From assembly GCF_009833965.1 (NCBI RefSeq), contig NZ_CP047165.1, positions 310,001 through 374,000 of the forward strand: a DNA stretch of 64,000 nt. The letters are read 5' to 3'. The stretch comes from Pelistega ratti (GTDB lineage Bacteria; Pseudomonadota; Gammaproteobacteria; Burkholderiales; Burkholderiaceae_B). This document shows, in pieces, positions 17,627 to 26,912 of the stretch; positions within the stretch are counted from its first letter, which is position 1; each line of letters opens with the position of its first letter. Made by a program: the position numbers and the translations under genes. Below the pieces are notes generated by a model, which was not told the DNA's origin, did no database searches, and worked only from the letters and a program-made list of their open reading frames with translations.

Positions 17627-20107
17627 ATGAAATTACTTTTTATGAAGAAAAATAATGGAGAGACCCTTTTGGTCATACGCAATACAAATACCCCCATTGA
17701 TATGGGAATACAATTTGATCCTGATGTACCAAGCCGTGAAGCGATATTGGCATTTATGCGGGAATATAAAAAACAAATTAGGCTAGATGCATTAGCACGT
17801 CATTTTGCTTTATCACGAGATACTGGCATACAAGGATTAGAAAAACGATTGACTGCCATGTTAAGAGATGGGCAATTAATACAAGTACGACAGGGCTATA
17901 AAATTAATGATCAGAATGAAGCAGTTGTTATTGGTAAGGTACAAGGGCATCGAGATGGTTTTGGTTTTCTTATTCCAATAGAGGAAGGCGAAGATATTTT
18001 TCTTCCTAATCGAGAGATGCTCAAAGTGCTTCATGGTGATACAGTGAGTGTCAAAATTACGGATAAAGATGAACGAGGTCGTTTAGTTGGTACGATTTTA
18101 GAGATTATTGAACGAGGCACTACCCGACTGGTTGGTCGTATTTTGTATGAGCAAGGGCAGTGGTTAGTTGTACCAGAAGACCAACGGATTAAGCATGATA
18201 TTATCATTCCAGTTGCTGAAACCTTATCTGCAGAACATGGGCAAGTTGTTGTTATTGATATTACACAACAGCCGACACGCTATAGTCAGCCTATGGGTAA
18301 GGTTATTGAGGTATTAGGGGAAATAGATGACCCTGGTATGGAAATTGAAATTGCTATTCGTAAGTTTGATATTCCTGCTGAATTCTCAAAAGCTGCACTA
18401 CAGCAGGCTGATAAATTACCCGATCATGTAAAACCAAGTGACTTAAAGGGACGAATTGATTTACGTGATATTCCATTTATTACAATTGATGGTGAAGATG
18501 CGCGAGATTTTGATGATGCCGTATATGCAGAAGCTATTAATTTAGGTACAGAAAAGCGTAAACGTAAAGGGTGGCGATTATTAGTTGCGATTGCGGATGT
18601 TTCACATTATGTAAAAGCTCAAGATAGTTTAGACAAAGATGCTTTGCTACGAGGAACATCTGTGTATTTCCCTCGCCGTGTTATTCCTATGCTACCAGAG
18701 GCGCTATCTAATGGATTATGTTCTTTAAATCCAGCGGTAGATCGTTTGGTATTGGTTTGTGATATGGTCATTCCAGCAACGGGAGCAAAAGCAGGGACTG
18801 TACAAGCCTATCAATTTTATAATGCGGTGATTCATTCTCATGCAAGAACAACCTATACCCAAGTCTGGGATAGTTTACAGCAAGCAGAAGGCCCAACAGC
18901 TAAAAAGCTAAAAGCCGTTCTTCCCCATATACATGATTTGTATCAACTTTATCAGCTTTTATTTGATGCTCGTAAACAAAGAGGAGCAATGGAGTTTGAG
19001 ACGGTAGAGACTAAAATTATCAGTAATGATATGGGTAAAATTGAGCAAATTGTACCTGCTATTCGTAATGATGCACACCGTCTTATTGAAGAATGTATGC
19101 TTGCTGCTAATACATGTGCGGCTGATTTTATCTTACGACATAAACGTTTAGGGCTATTCAGGGTACATGAAGGCCCAACGGTAGAAAAACTTGCTAGTCT
19201 TAGAGATTTTCTAAAACAGTTAGGTTTACAACTAGCAGGGGGGACTGAACCTCAGGGTAAAGATTATGCGGAGTTATTAGAAAGTGCAAGAGTCAGACCC
19301 GATTATCAGGTAGTACAGACGATGGCTTTACGCTCTATGCAGCAGGCGATTTATAGTCCTGATAATGTAGGGCATTTTGGTCTAGCATATGAGGCTTATA
19401 CGCATTTTACCTCTCCTATTCGCCGATACCCTGATTTACTCGTACATCGTATTATCAAAGCGATTTTAAGCGAACAAAAATATACCCCGACAATAGATGG
19501 GGTAGAGCGCATTAAGGGTGAACCATTAAAAGCTTATGAACATGCTGTATGGGAACGCTTAGGTTTACAATTGTCAGCGACAGAGTGCCGTGCAGATGAG
19601 GCATCTCGTGATGTGGAGGCATGGCTTAAATGTTGGTATGTACGTGAACGTATTGGTGAAGTATTCAGCGGTAAAGTAACGGGTGTAACGAGCTTTGGCT
19701 TATTTGTGACCTTAGATACGCTTTTTGTTGAGGGATTAATTCATATTTCTGAACTAGGGTCAGATTATTTTGTCTTTTCAGAAACAAATCATGAGCTTTG
19801 TGGACAGCGTACGGGTATTCGCTATCGTTTGGGTGATACTGTACATATTCAGGTTGCTCGTGTTGATTTAGAGGCGCGCCGAATTGATTTTATTCCTGTC
19901 AAAGGATTAAATTATACCTCTGTACAAAAAGAGTTAAATACATCACAAAGAGAAGTTTCTCGTCAAGTAAAAAAAGCGGCTAAACCAAAACCTCATGCAC
20001 TTAAGGGACAAACAGCCCGTCAGCGTAGAGCAGCTGCCAAAAGAGAAACTAAGAAAGTAAATAAACGGGTAAGTGCCTCTAAAAAATCAAACCGAAAAAA
20101 ACGGTAA
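17627..20107 (+). CDS. rnr: ribonuclease R
   Basis: RNase R is a processive 3'-5' exoribonuclease that degrades structured RNA and takes part in rRNA and tmRNA quality control. The 826-residue protein has an N-terminal winged-helix region (residues 35-95), two cold-shock domains, and the RNB catalytic centre DGEDARDFDDAVY (about residues 287-299), whose aspartates hold Mg2+. An S1 domain begins at about residue 677 (GEVFSGKVTGVTSFGLFVTLD), and the last ~50 residues form a lysine/arginine-rich tail. The start could be the ATG at 17627 or that at 17642, since neither has a clear ribosome site. It precedes rlmB, a common pairing (rnr-rlmB). Confidence 0.96.
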   Translation: MKLLFMKKNNGETLLVIRNTNTPIDMGIQFDPDVPSREAILAFMREYKKQIRLDALARHFALSRDTGIQGLEKRLTAMLRDGQLIQVRQGYKINDQNEAVVIGKVQGHRDGFGFLIPIEEGEDIFLPNREMLKVLHGDTVSVKITDKDERGRLVGTILEIIERGTTRLVGRILYEQGQWLVVPEDQRIKHDIIIPVAETLSAEHGQVVVIDITQQPTRYSQPMGKVIEVLGEIDDPGMEIEIAIRKFDIPAEFSKAALQQADKLPDHVKPSDLKGRIDLRDIPFITIDGEDARDFDDAVYAEAINLGTEKRKRKGWRLLVAIADVSHYVKAQDSLDKDALLRGTSVYFPRRVIPMLPEALSNGLCSLNPAVDRLVLVCDMVIPATGAKAGTVQAYQFYNAVIHSHARTTYTQVWDSLQQAEGPTAKKLKAVLPHIHDLYQLYQLLFDARKQRGAMEFETVETKIISNDMGKIEQIVPAIRNDAHRLIEECMLAANTCAADFILRHKRLGLFRVHEGPTVEKLASLRDFLKQLGLQLAGGTEPQGKDYAELLESARVRPDYQVVQTMALRSMQQAIYSPDNVGHFGLAYEAYTHFTSPIRRYPDLLVHRIIKAILSEQKYTPTIDGVERIKGEPLKAYEHAVWERLGLQLSATECRADEASRDVEAWLKCWYVRERIGEVFSGKVTGVTSFGLFVTLDTLFVEGLIHISELGSDYFVFSETNHELCGQRTGIRYRLGDTVHIQVARVDLEARRIDFIPVKGLNYTSVQKELNTSQREVSRQVKKAAKPKPHALKGQTARQRRAAAKRETKKVNKRVSASKKSNRKKR

Positions 20108-20109
20108 AT

Positions 20110-20154
20110 TATAATAGGAATAGCCTATTATAAAAAAGAGTATGATAGGCTATT
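20110..20154. other. two mutually exclusive hairpins between rnr and rlmB
   Basis: TATAATAGG (20110-20118) pairs with CCTATTATA (20124-20132), while AATAGCCTAT (20119-20128) pairs with ATAGGCTATT (20145-20154). The two stems share 20119-20132 and cannot both form. The first is followed by an A-run, so it is not a standard plus-strand terminator. Confidence 0.4.
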
Positions 20155-20279
20155 AAGATAGTAGTGTATGGATAAAACCATATAAGTAATTGTTTTAAGC
20201 TTATTCTTTTTATAAAGATACAAATCGTTTTCTATTCGAACAATTCGCAAAAATGAATTACTTTTAATAAGTAAGCCTA

Positions 20280-20285
20280 TATAAT
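20280..20285 (+). promoter_or_regulatory. candidate -10 box for rlmB
   Basis: A consensus TATAAT lies 33 bases before the rlmB start codon; the -35 region at the expected spacing is a poor match, so only the -10 is supported. Confidence 0.4.
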
Positions 20286-20317
20286 GAGAGTATTCATTTT
20301 AAAAAAGGTAGTAAAAC

Positions 20318-21064
20318 GTGGCTTCTCATCAAATTTTGGCGGGTTTTCATGCGGTTACAGCACGATTACGTCATGCACCAGATTCTATTAAAGAGATTTA
20401 TATTGAAGCCTCTCGAAAAGATAAGCGTATGCTAACGCTTGTTGAGCAGGCTGATCGTTATCAAGTAAAAATTTATGCGGTTTCTATGGATCGCTTAGAT
20501 GGTCTTGCCAAGGGGGTAAGGCATCAAGGGGTTGTCGCACTGGCTGAACCTCGTCAATTAGCGGTTAATATTCATGATGTATTAGATGTCATAACAGGTC
20601 CCGCTTTCTTTTTAATTCTTGATTCGGTGACAGATCCTCATAATTTGGGGGCTTGTTTGCGTACGGCAGATGCGGCAGGTGTTCATGCCGTGATTGCACC
20701 TAAAGATAAGGCTGTTGGTTTAAATACAACGGTTCAGCGCGTTGCTTGTGGAGCAGCAGATACAGTACCTTATCTTATGGTAACCAATTTAGCGCGTACT
20801 ATGCGTGAGTTAAAAGAACGGGATGTGTGGTTAGTGGGTACTACTGATCAAGCAGAACAGGATATTTATCAAGTAGATGCGACTCGTTCTATTGCTTGGG
20901 TGATGGGGGCTGAAGGAGAGGGAATGCGTCGCCTAACAGCTGAAACGTGTGATGAATTAGTTAGAATTCCTATGGCGGGTTCTGTCGAAAGTCTTAATGT
21001 GAGTGTTGCAAGTGGCGTGTGCTTGTATGAAACGCATCGTCAACGTTCCTTAAAGGGGAAATAA
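20318..21064 (+). CDS. rlmB: 23S rRNA (guanosine(2251)-2'-O)-methyltransferase RlmB
   Basis: RlmB methylates the 2'-OH of G2251 in the peptidyl-transferase P-loop of 23S rRNA. The 248-residue SPOUT (TrmH-family) protein has an N-terminal RNA-binding domain (residues 1-80) and the knotted catalytic part with [35 protein letters not shown] and [22 protein letters not shown], which hold the SAM site. The start is GTG at 20318, supported by an AAAAAAGG ribosome site and by family N-termini ([10 protein letters not shown]). It ends one base before the next gene, so these two are surely cotranscribed. Confidence 0.95.
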   Translation: MASHQILAGFHAVTARLRHAPDSIKEIYIEASRKDKRMLTLVEQADRYQVKIYAVSMDRLDGLAKGVRHQGVVALAEPRQLAVNIHDVLDVITGPAFFLILDSVTDPHNLGACLRTADAAGVHAVIAPKDKAVGLNTTVQRVACGAADTVPYLMVTNLARTMRELKERDVWLVGTTDQAEQDIYQVDATRSIAWVMGAEGEGMRRLTAETCDELVRIPMAGSVESLNVSVASGVCLYETHRQRSLKGK

Positions 21065-21065
21065 A

Positions 21066-22319
21066 ATGTATAAAGAACATATTGAATCTCAATTACTTCA
21101 TGCAGATCGCCGTCAATCAGTAGAACATAATGCGATACATAAACCTCTGCATATATCAGCACAGTATTCTTTTAAAGATGTACGAGACCTAATTGCCGTT
21201 TTTGGAAATACCCCCGGTTATGCGTATTCACGACAAGGGACACCTACGGTAGCAGCATTAGAGAACAAAATCACGTTGTTAGAAGAGGGGACAGGTAGTG
21301 TTTGCTTTGCCTCTGGTATGGCAGCAATTGCTGCTGTTATGCTAACGTTACTCAATAAAGGGGATCATTTTATTACTAGTCGTTATATCTTCGGTAATAC
21401 AAAGAGCTTATTTAGTACCTTAGAGCGATTTGGGGTGGAAATGAGTGTGGTTGATACCACTGATATTCAAGATGTACAAAAAAATATTCGACCCAATACG
21501 CGATTAGTATTTACTGAAGCGATTGCGAACCCTGTTACACAAGTCAGTGATTTAAAAGCGATAGGTGATTTATGTGAACAACATAAACTCGTGTATTTTG
21601 CAGATATGACGATGGCTACGCCTTATTTATTGAAAGGAAAGGATATTAAAGCCTCTTTGGTGGTTCATTCGTTGTCTAAAGCGATTTGTGGTCATGCAAC
21701 AGCATTAGGTGGATCTATTACGAATACAGGGCTTTATGATTGGGAATACTATCCGAATATTATGGAAATATATAAAGCCTACCCCACTCAAAATAGGGCA
21801 TTAATTCAAATTAAGAAAAAAGCCTTACGTGATATGGGTGCAACCATGACATCTGATACGGCTAATCGTATCGCTATTGGTGCAGAAACATTAACATTGC
21901 GCGTACAAAAGAGTAATGAGAATGCCTTAGCATTGGCTCGTTATATGCAAGAAAGTCCTATCTTTTCCGAAGTAAAATATCCTGGTTTAGATACACATCC
22001 ACAGCATCAGTTAGCAAAATCATTATTTAATGGTAAAGGTTATGGCTCTCTGATTGCTGCTTCTCTACGAGAAGATATTGATTTAATAACATTCCTTAAT
22101 CATTTAAACATGATTGTATTAGCAACGCATCTTGGTGATAACAGAACACTTTGTTTACCTGTTGCACCAACTATTTATGCGGAAACACCGCCAGAAGAAC
22201 GTGCTAAAATGGGTATCTCGAATAATCTCTTGCGCATTTCGGTAGGTATTGAGAATATTCAGGATTTAATCGCTGATATTGAACAAGCATATACGAAAAC
22301 AATGCAGTCAAATGTATAG
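21066..22319 (+). CDS. cystathionine gamma-synthase family PLP-dependent enzyme
   Basis: This is a 417-residue protein of the Cys/Met metabolism PLP-enzyme family (cystathionine gamma-synthase, methionine gamma-lyase, O-acetylhomoserine sulfhydrylase). The PLP lysine is Lys205 in HSLSKAICGH; other family elements are YSRQGTPTVAALENKITLLEEG (residues 54-75), FASGMAAIAAV (81-91) and the C-terminal RISVGIE. The family cannot be split reliably by eye, and the active site here is HSLSK rather than the more common HS-x-TKY, which places it in the broad 'cystathionine gamma-synthase family' group known from Alcaligenaceae. It starts one base after the rlmB stop. A role in methionine or sulfur-amino-acid metabolism is likely. 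Confidence 0.85.
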   Translation: MYKEHIESQLLHADRRQSVEHNAIHKPLHISAQYSFKDVRDLIAVFGNTPGYAYSRQGTPTVAALENKITLLEEGTGSVCFASGMAAIAAVMLTLLNKGDHFITSRYIFGNTKSLFSTLERFGVEMSVVDTTDIQDVQKNIRPNTRLVFTEAIANPVTQVSDLKAIGDLCEQHKLVYFADMTMATPYLLKGKDIKASLVVHSLSKAICGHATALGGSITNTGLYDWEYYPNIMEIYKAYPTQNRALIQIKKKALRDMGATMTSDTANRIAIGAETLTLRVQKSNENALALARYMQESPIFSEVKYPGLDTHPQHQLAKSLFNGKGYGSLIAASLREDIDLITFLNHLNMIVLATHLGDNRTLCLPVAPTIYAETPPEERAKMGISNNLLRISVGIENIQDLIADIEQAYTKTMQSNV

Positions 22320-22420
22320 AAAAAACAATTGTCTGTGATAAAAAACCTACATTATTACCTTCTTTAGTGATAAAAAGTAGCCATATCACTAAAAATAAAA
22401 GGAAATTTTGAAGGATTTAC

Positions 22421-22452
22421 TTGACAGGTTTATCTATTCAAGCGATTATAGT
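22421..22452 (+). promoter_or_regulatory. promoter of the HU gene
   Basis: A perfect -35 TTGACA (22421-22426) is followed by the -10 candidates GATTAT (22444-22449, 17-base spacing) or TATAGT (22447-22452, 20 bases). It lies 35-66 bases upstream of the ATG of the HU gene. Confidence 0.6.
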
Positions 22453-22486
22453 AGCAGTAGTTTTGTTATTTTATAGGGGTAATTTG

Positions 22487-22768
22487 ATGAACAAGACCGA
22501 ATTAGTAGAAAAAATTGCTGAAAGTGCTGAAATTTCAAAAGCAGCAGCAGCTCGTGCATTAGACGCAACCATTGAAACCGTGAAAAAAACCCTTAAAAAA
22601 GGTGATACTGTCACTTTAGTTGGTTTTGGTACTTTCCGTGTTACTGAACGTCAAGCACGTACTGGACGCAATCCACGCACTGGAGAAGAGATCAAAATCA
22701 AAAAAGCTAAAGTACCTAAATTTGTACCAGGTAAAGCTTTAAAAGACGCTGTTCAATCAAAGCGTTAA
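22487..22768 (+). CDS. HU family DNA-binding protein
   Basis: HU is the histone-like nucleoid protein that bends DNA as a dimer. The 93-residue protein has the complete family pattern: N-terminal [26 protein letters not shown], and the DNA-binding arm [26 protein letters not shown] (about residues 46-71) with the conserved proline. A sequence further upstream is also open, but it runs through the promoter; the ATG at 22487 with a GGGG ribosome site gives the standard N-terminus. It has its own promoter and a strong terminator, so it is a single-gene unit. In E. coli terms it resembles HupB. Confidence 0.96.
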   Translation: MNKTELVEKIAESAEISKAAAARALDATIETVKKTLKKGDTVTLVGFGTFRVTERQARTGRNPRTGEEIKIKKAKVPKFVPGKALKDAVQSKR

Positions 22769-22808
22769 TCAAAAAAGCGAAGTAATTTTTCAAAAGACTA
22801 CTATGAAG

Positions 22809-22840
22809 ACCAGTAACTTAAATTACTGGTTTTTGTTTTT
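22809..22840 (+). terminator. intrinsic terminator of the HU gene
   Basis: ACCAGTAA (22809-22816) pairs with TTACTGGT (22823-22830), followed by TTTTGTTTTT. Confidence 0.9.
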
Positions 22841-23189
22841 ATAACAATACTAGGTAAGGTATCAGTAAATCGTATTTTTATACCTCAATTTATAAAAATA
22901 AGGTATCTGCTACTATTGATGGAAGATCACAAAAGTAGTTGATAAGAATATATGTGAATAATGGCTTGTATGCTCACTGTTCATTGTGCGTTATTGAAGT
23001 ATGACTATTGCTGTTTCATTAGAATAGTCTGAATGACAAATAAAAATCATATATCTATAATACTTTCTATAGATTTTTAAAAATATTTGTAAAAATACAA
23101 CGAATAATACTTATAAATTATTTGTTTTTATAAAATACTTGCCTAAATGTAAAAAGCTCTTTATAATTCTAATCTTTAACGCATACAAC
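22841..23189. other. intergenic region between HU and tRNA-Val genes
   Basis: This gap of 349 bases holds no convincing protein gene. It contains a perfect 10-bp inverted repeat, TATTTTTATA (22873-22882) with TATAAAAATA (22891-22900), bracketed by direct copies of AAGGTATC (22856-22863 and 22900-22907). The tRNA promoter is at its right end. The rest looks like featureless AT-rich DNA. Confidence 0.55.
23139..23167 (+). promoter_or_regulatory. promoter of the tRNA-Val pair
   Basis: TTGCCT (23139-23144), a 17-base spacer and a perfect TATAAT (23162-23167) lie 23 bases before the first tRNA. Both the spacing and the distance fit a stable RNA promoter. Confidence 0.8.
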
Positions 23190-23265
23190 GGGTGCTTAGC
23201 TCAGTTGGTAGAGCGGCGCCCTTACAAGGCGTAGGTCACAGGTTCGACCCCTGTAGCACCCACCA
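23190..23265 (+). tRNA. tRNA-Val (anticodon TAC), copy 1
   Basis: This is a 76-base cloverleaf with a GGGTGCT/AGCACCC acceptor stem, D-loop AGTTGGTA, anticodon loop CTTACAA (anticodon TAC, reading GUA/GUG), T-arm loop TTCGACC and a genomically encoded CCA end. It is identical to the second copy 27 bases downstream. Confidence 0.98.
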
Positions 23266-23292
23266 CGTTTTATGTGTTACTACCCATTTGAT

Positions 23293-23368
23293 GGGTGCTT
23301 AGCTCAGTTGGTAGAGCGGCGCCCTTACAAGGCGTAGGTCACAGGTTCGACCCCTGTAGCACCCACCA
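23293..23368 (+). tRNA. tRNA-Val (anticodon TAC), copy 2
   Basis: This copy is identical in all 76 bases to the first, including the encoded CCA. It shares the upstream promoter, so both are probably cut from one precursor that ends at the terminator at 23381. Confidence 0.98.
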
Positions 23369-23380
23369 TCAAATCGCATT

Positions 23381-23407
23381 AACCTCTGATTGTATCAGGG
23401 GTTTTTT
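23381..23407 (+). terminator. intrinsic terminator of the tRNA-Val operon
   Basis: AACCTCTGAT (23381-23390) pairs with ATCAGGGGTT (23394-23403, one G-T pair), and a T-run follows. Confidence 0.85.
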
Positions 23408-23625
23408 GTTGTCTTTTATCTCTAGCCTTATGTCAGAAAATATGGTTTTTCTTCTATTTTTTATAATGTGTAGAAAATAGTAGATAAGCAATGTATCTTT
23501 TTATTTACATGGTAAAAAATCATTTTATCCATATAATTCTAGTGTAGTATGGTTCTTATGCTTAATAGTTAAGAGCGCTATTTTTATTATTTTTTTATCT
23601 CTTATCTGGATTATGCGGTAGATAT
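23408..23625. other. spacer between the tRNA terminator and the thioredoxin terminator
   Basis: Between the last tRNA and the thioredoxin stop there are 310 bases. Apart from the two terminators I see nothing here: it is AT-rich and has only short unsupported open frames. Confidence 0.5.
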
Positions 23626-23663
23626 AAAAAGGGCCTGTTAGCATGATTAAAACCAACAGACCC
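23626..23663 (-). terminator. intrinsic terminator of the thioredoxin gene
   Basis: On the minus strand GGTCTGTT and AACAGGCC form an 8-bp stem (with one G-T pair) around a 15-base loop, followed by CTTTTT. Confidence 0.8.
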
Positions 23664-23678
23664 AAAGGGAGAAAAGGT

Positions 23679-24047
23679 TTATTTAGCTGCTTGATTGGCT
23701 GCTATTTCAGCATGAATTTTTTCCATATCAACTGCTTTAACCTGTGCGATTAAATCATCAAGTGCGGCAGGAGGTAGTGCACCTGATTGATTAACTAATA
23801 ATACTTTTTCTCTAAAAATCATTAAAGTAGGAATAGAGCGGATATTAAAAGAACTTGCTAGCCCTTGTTCTTCTTCGGTATTTACCTTAGCAAAGGTAAT
23901 ATCACTATGTTTTTCAGCAGCAGCTTCAAAAACAGGTGCAAATTGACGGCAAGGGCCACACCATGGAGCCCAAAAGTCAATAATCACAATATCATTATTG
24001 GTAATCGTTTCAGCAAGATTATTTTCGTTAAGTACTTTAACTGTCAT
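23679..24047 (-). CDS. thioredoxin
   Basis: This is a 122-residue cytoplasmic thioredoxin with the active-site dithiol WCGPC (Cys30 and Cys33) and the cis-proline IPT near residue 75 (IRSIPTLMIF). It should reduce protein disulfides using thioredoxin reductase. The C-terminus is about 12 residues longer than E. coli TrxA (ending AEIAANQAAK), a form familiar in Betaproteobacteria. A good ribosome site (GGAAGGAAT) precedes the ATG. It is a single-gene unit with its own terminator. Whether it is the main thioredoxin (trxA) or a second copy cannot be told from this window. Confidence 0.93.
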   Translation of the reverse strand: MTVKVLNENNLAETITNNDIVIIDFWAPWCGPCRQFAPVFEAAAEKHSDITFAKVNTEEEQGLASSFNIRSIPTLMIFREKVLLVNQSGALPPAALDDLIAQVKAVDMEKIHAEIAANQAAK

Positions 24048-24213
24048 AAGATAATTCCTTCCTAAATTATTTGTTTCTATAATATGGAGAAAAAAATAAA
24101 GAATTCAAGGGTAAGATGATGGGGATTAGTTATTTTTATATAACTTTATCTTATCTATATGATTGGGTATAAGGCTGAGATCAGGTAGGATAGGCTATTA
24201 TGAGATAATTAAT

Positions 24214-24242
24214 AAATAAAAGGGGCTATTTTGTATAGCCCC
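24214..24242 (-). terminator. intrinsic terminator of the purine permease gene
   Basis: GGGGCTA (24222-24228) pairs with TAGCCCC (24236-24242); read on the minus strand the stem is followed by TTTTATTTATT. Confidence 0.75.
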
Positions 24243-24314
24243 AAGCGTTTTTATAACTCACTGATTTAAATAGATTGCGTGATTAGATGTCTATCTCTAT
24301 AACCTACTACTTAT

Positions 24315-25604
24315 TTAGACTAAAGCAAAACGTATGATAAATAAGCTTGCTACTAAAACAGTAGCTGGATGAATTTCTTTAATACGTCCTGTACATGTTT
24401 TTAGAATAACGTAACTAATAAAACCGAATGCAATACCTTCTGCAATAGAGTAGGTAAATGGGGTGAAGATAACTGTGATAGCAGCAGGTACAACATCAGT
24501 CATATCTTTCCAATTAATATCAGTGAGTTCACGTAACATTAAGATAGCAACATATACAAGAGCAGGTGCTGTTGCATAGGGAGGAACAATACCAGCCACT
24601 GGTGAGAATAATAAAGAAAGTAGGAAAAGTACACCAATCACAAAAGCAGTTAATCCCGTACGTCCACCTGCTTGCACACCAGCAATACTTTCAACATAGG
24701 CTGTTGTACTACTTGTTCCAATTAATGAGCCAGATAAAATAGCGGTTGAATCAGCAAATAAAGCACGTCCTAAATTGTTTCTCTTGCCTGTAGTTACAAG
24801 ACCTGCTTTTCTGGCAATGCCGATCATCGTACCTGTTGCATCAAAAATTTCAACTAATACAAAAACGAGAATAACATTAAAGAGTCCCTTGTCAAATGCC
24901 CCAATAATATCTAACTGTAAGAAAGTAGGTGCAATAGAAGGGGGGAGTGATAAAATAGATTCAGGTGTCGCGGTATGGCCTGTTAAGATGGATAATAGCG
25001 TAATACTTAAAATCCCAATAAGAATAGCCCCTTTAATCTGTAATACATCAAGTACCACAATAATGAAAAAACCTAAAAAAGCAAAAAGAACAGGTGCGGA
25101 TTTTAAATCACCGTGACTTGTAAGGGTGGCAGGATTATCAACAACGATACCAGCAGACTGTAAGCCAATAAAGGCTAAAAATAGACCAATACCTGCTACT
25201 ATAGCAGAGCGAAGGGAGTGTGGAATACCATCAATTAACCACTTACGTATGCCTGTGATGGTTAGGATTAAGAAAATAATACCTGAAATAAAAACAGCCC
25301 CTAATGCTTGTTGCCATGAATAACCCATTGAACCGACTGCAACAAAAGCAAAAAAAGCATTAAGCCCCATTCCCGGTGCCATACCGATTGGCCAATTTGC
25401 TACAAATGCCATAATAAATGAGCCTACAGCAGCTGCTAGACATGTTGCAACAAAAATAGAGCCAGTATCCATTCCTGTGGTTTCTAGGATTTTAGGATTA
25501 ACAAAAATAATATAAGCCATTGTTAAGAAAGTGGTTAACCCAGCTAATACTTCAGTACGAATATCGGTGCCGTTTTCTCGTAGCTTAAATAGAGGTTCTA
25601 GCAT
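24315..25604 (-). CDS. NCS2 family purine permease (AzgA/PbuG type)
   Basis: This is a 429-residue membrane protein of the AzgA-like branch of nucleobase transporters, which takes up adenine, guanine or hypoxanthine with protons. The hallmarks are the N-terminal RTEVLAGLTTFLTMAYIIFVNP (residues 16-37), GMDTGSIFVATCLAA, GMAPGMGLNAFFAF (about 74-87) and FVLVEIFDATGTMIGIA near residue 250, all of which are substrate-site segments of the family. About 12-14 membrane segments are expected. It is a single-gene unit ending at a hairpin terminator, divergent from tsaD. Purine specificity within the family is not determined. Confidence 0.9.
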   Translation of the reverse strand: MLEPLFKLRENGTDIRTEVLAGLTTFLTMAYIIFVNPKILETTGMDTGSIFVATCLAAAVGSFIMAFVANWPIGMAPGMGLNAFFAFVAVGSMGYSWQQALGAVFISGIIFLILTITGIRKWLIDGIPHSLRSAIVAGIGLFLAFIGLQSAGIVVDNPATLTSHGDLKSAPVLFAFLGFFIIVVLDVLQIKGAILIGILSITLLSILTGHTATPESILSLPPSIAPTFLQLDIIGAFDKGLFNVILVFVLVEIFDATGTMIGIARKAGLVTTGKRNNLGRALFADSTAILSGSLIGTSSTTAYVESIAGVQAGGRTGLTAFVIGVLFLLSLLFSPVAGIVPPYATAPALVYVAILMLRELTDINWKDMTDVVPAAITVIFTPFTYSIAEGIAFGFISYVILKTCTGRIKEIHPATVLVASLFIIRFALV

Positions 25605-25750
25605 AGAAATGTTCCAATAGGTTACATGATAAAGTGTATATTTTAGTCTTGCCTAAGTTGCTTATGGGATTTATTCCAACTTACTGATAAAATTATAGGG
25701 AATAAAAAAGCGGTTCGTCTTAAATTTACAACAAATGGCTATAGAAAATA

Positions 25751-26782
25751 ATGAAAATTTTAGGAATAGAAAGTTCTTGTGATGAAACAGGTGTCGCTAT
25801 TGTCGATACTGAACAGGGGTTATTGGCACACGCTTTGCATACGCAAATTGCCATGCATCAGGCTTATGGAGGGGTAGTACCCGAATTGGCTTCTCGGGAT
25901 CATATTCGCCGTGTTATTCCTTTAATTGAAACGGTGATAAAAGAGGCTAATCTTTCTTTGCAAGACATTGATGCTGTTGCTTATACTGCAGGGCCTGGTT
26001 TAGCAGGTGCTTTATTAGTAGGGGCTTCTGTTGCACAGGCATTTGCATGGAGTCATAACTTACCAGCTATTCCTATTCACCACTTAGAAGGGCATTTGCT
26101 TTCACCTATGTTGGCGGATCCTGTCCCTGCGTTTCCCTTTATTGCTTTATTGGTATCGGGTGGACATACACAAATTATGCGAGTAGATGGGGTAGGGCAA
26201 TATGAATTATTAGGAGAAACCTTAGATGATGCTGCTGGCGAGGCTTTTGATAAATCAGCTAAATTGTTAGGATTGCCCTATCCTGGTGGCCCTCATCTTT
26301 CTAAGTTAGCTGAACAAGGGGATGAAACCGTTTATTCATTACCTCGTCCTATGAAATATAGTCATGATTTAGATTTTAGCTTTAGTGGGCTTAAAACGGC
26401 AGTCCTCACTACTTTACATAAAATAGAAGCAGAAAAGGGTACTCTTGATACTCAAGATAAAGCTAATCTTGCGGCTAGTGTACAAGCTGCTATTGTAGAT
26501 GTGCTGGGTTTTAAAGCAATTAAAGCCGTTAAAGAGAGTGGATTAAAAAGATTAGTCGTGGCTGGCGGTGTTGGTGCTAATAAACAACTGCGCGCATTTT
26601 TAACGGCTGAAATGCAAAAAAGAGGTGGAACGGTATATTTTCCTCCACTTCAACTTTGTACGGATAATGGTGCAATGATTGCTCATGCCACGAGTGAAAG
26701 GGTGAAAGCAGGCTTAGTTGATTTGTCTCACAAACAATATGGGGAAAGTGTGCGACCACGTTGGGCTTTAGATGAGTTATAG
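25751..26782 (+). CDS. tsaD: tRNA N6-adenosine threonylcarbamoyltransferase TsaD
   Basis: TsaD transfers the threonylcarbamoyl group to A37 of ANN-decoding tRNAs, together with TsaB and TsaE. The 343-residue ASKHA-fold protein begins [16 protein letters not shown], has the metal-binding histidines His111 and His115 in HHLEGH, the nucleotide-binding SGGHTQIM (about residues 135-142) and the late [12 protein letters not shown] and [12 protein letters not shown] motifs. It should be functional. No clear ribosome site is seen before the ATG. It is a single gene between the divergent purine permease and the convergent plsY. Confidence 0.97.
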   Translation: MKILGIESSCDETGVAIVDTEQGLLAHALHTQIAMHQAYGGVVPELASRDHIRRVIPLIETVIKEANLSLQDIDAVAYTAGPGLAGALLVGASVAQAFAWSHNLPAIPIHHLEGHLLSPMLADPVPAFPFIALLVSGGHTQIMRVDGVGQYELLGETLDDAAGEAFDKSAKLLGLPYPGGPHLSKLAEQGDETVYSLPRPMKYSHDLDFSFSGLKTAVLTTLHKIEAEKGTLDTQDKANLAASVQAAIVDVLGFKAIKAVKESGLKRLVVAGGVGANKQLRAFLTAEMQKRGGTVYFPPLQLCTDNGAMIAHATSERVKAGLVDLSHKQYGESVRPRWALDEL

Positions 26783-26835
26783 GTACTGTATTAGTTTTAA
26801 TATAAGTTAAAATTTCAGTGAGATACCTTCATAAG

Positions 26836-26866
26836 AAAAGCACTTTTAATTGAAAAAGTGCTTTTT
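26836..26866. terminator. bidirectional terminator between tsaD and plsY
   Basis: AAAAGCACTTTT (26836-26847) pairs with AAAAGTGCTTTT (26854-26865), with an A-run on the left and a T-run on the right, serving both convergent genes. Confidence 0.85.
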
Positions 26867-26912
26867 GTGATGGTAGTATTGAGTGTTATTATTTTATTAA
26901 AATCTAACACCA

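Noticed and set aside
22421..22486. Upstream extension of the HU gene starting with TTG at 22421
   Set aside because: That TTG is the first base triplet of the perfect -35 TTGACA, and the added residues are not found in HU proteins.
24775..25116. 113-codon frame on the plus strand opposite the purine permease
   Set aside because: It is antisense to conserved membrane segments, rich in Lys/Pro/Ser as expected from reversed membrane codons; no supporting signal.
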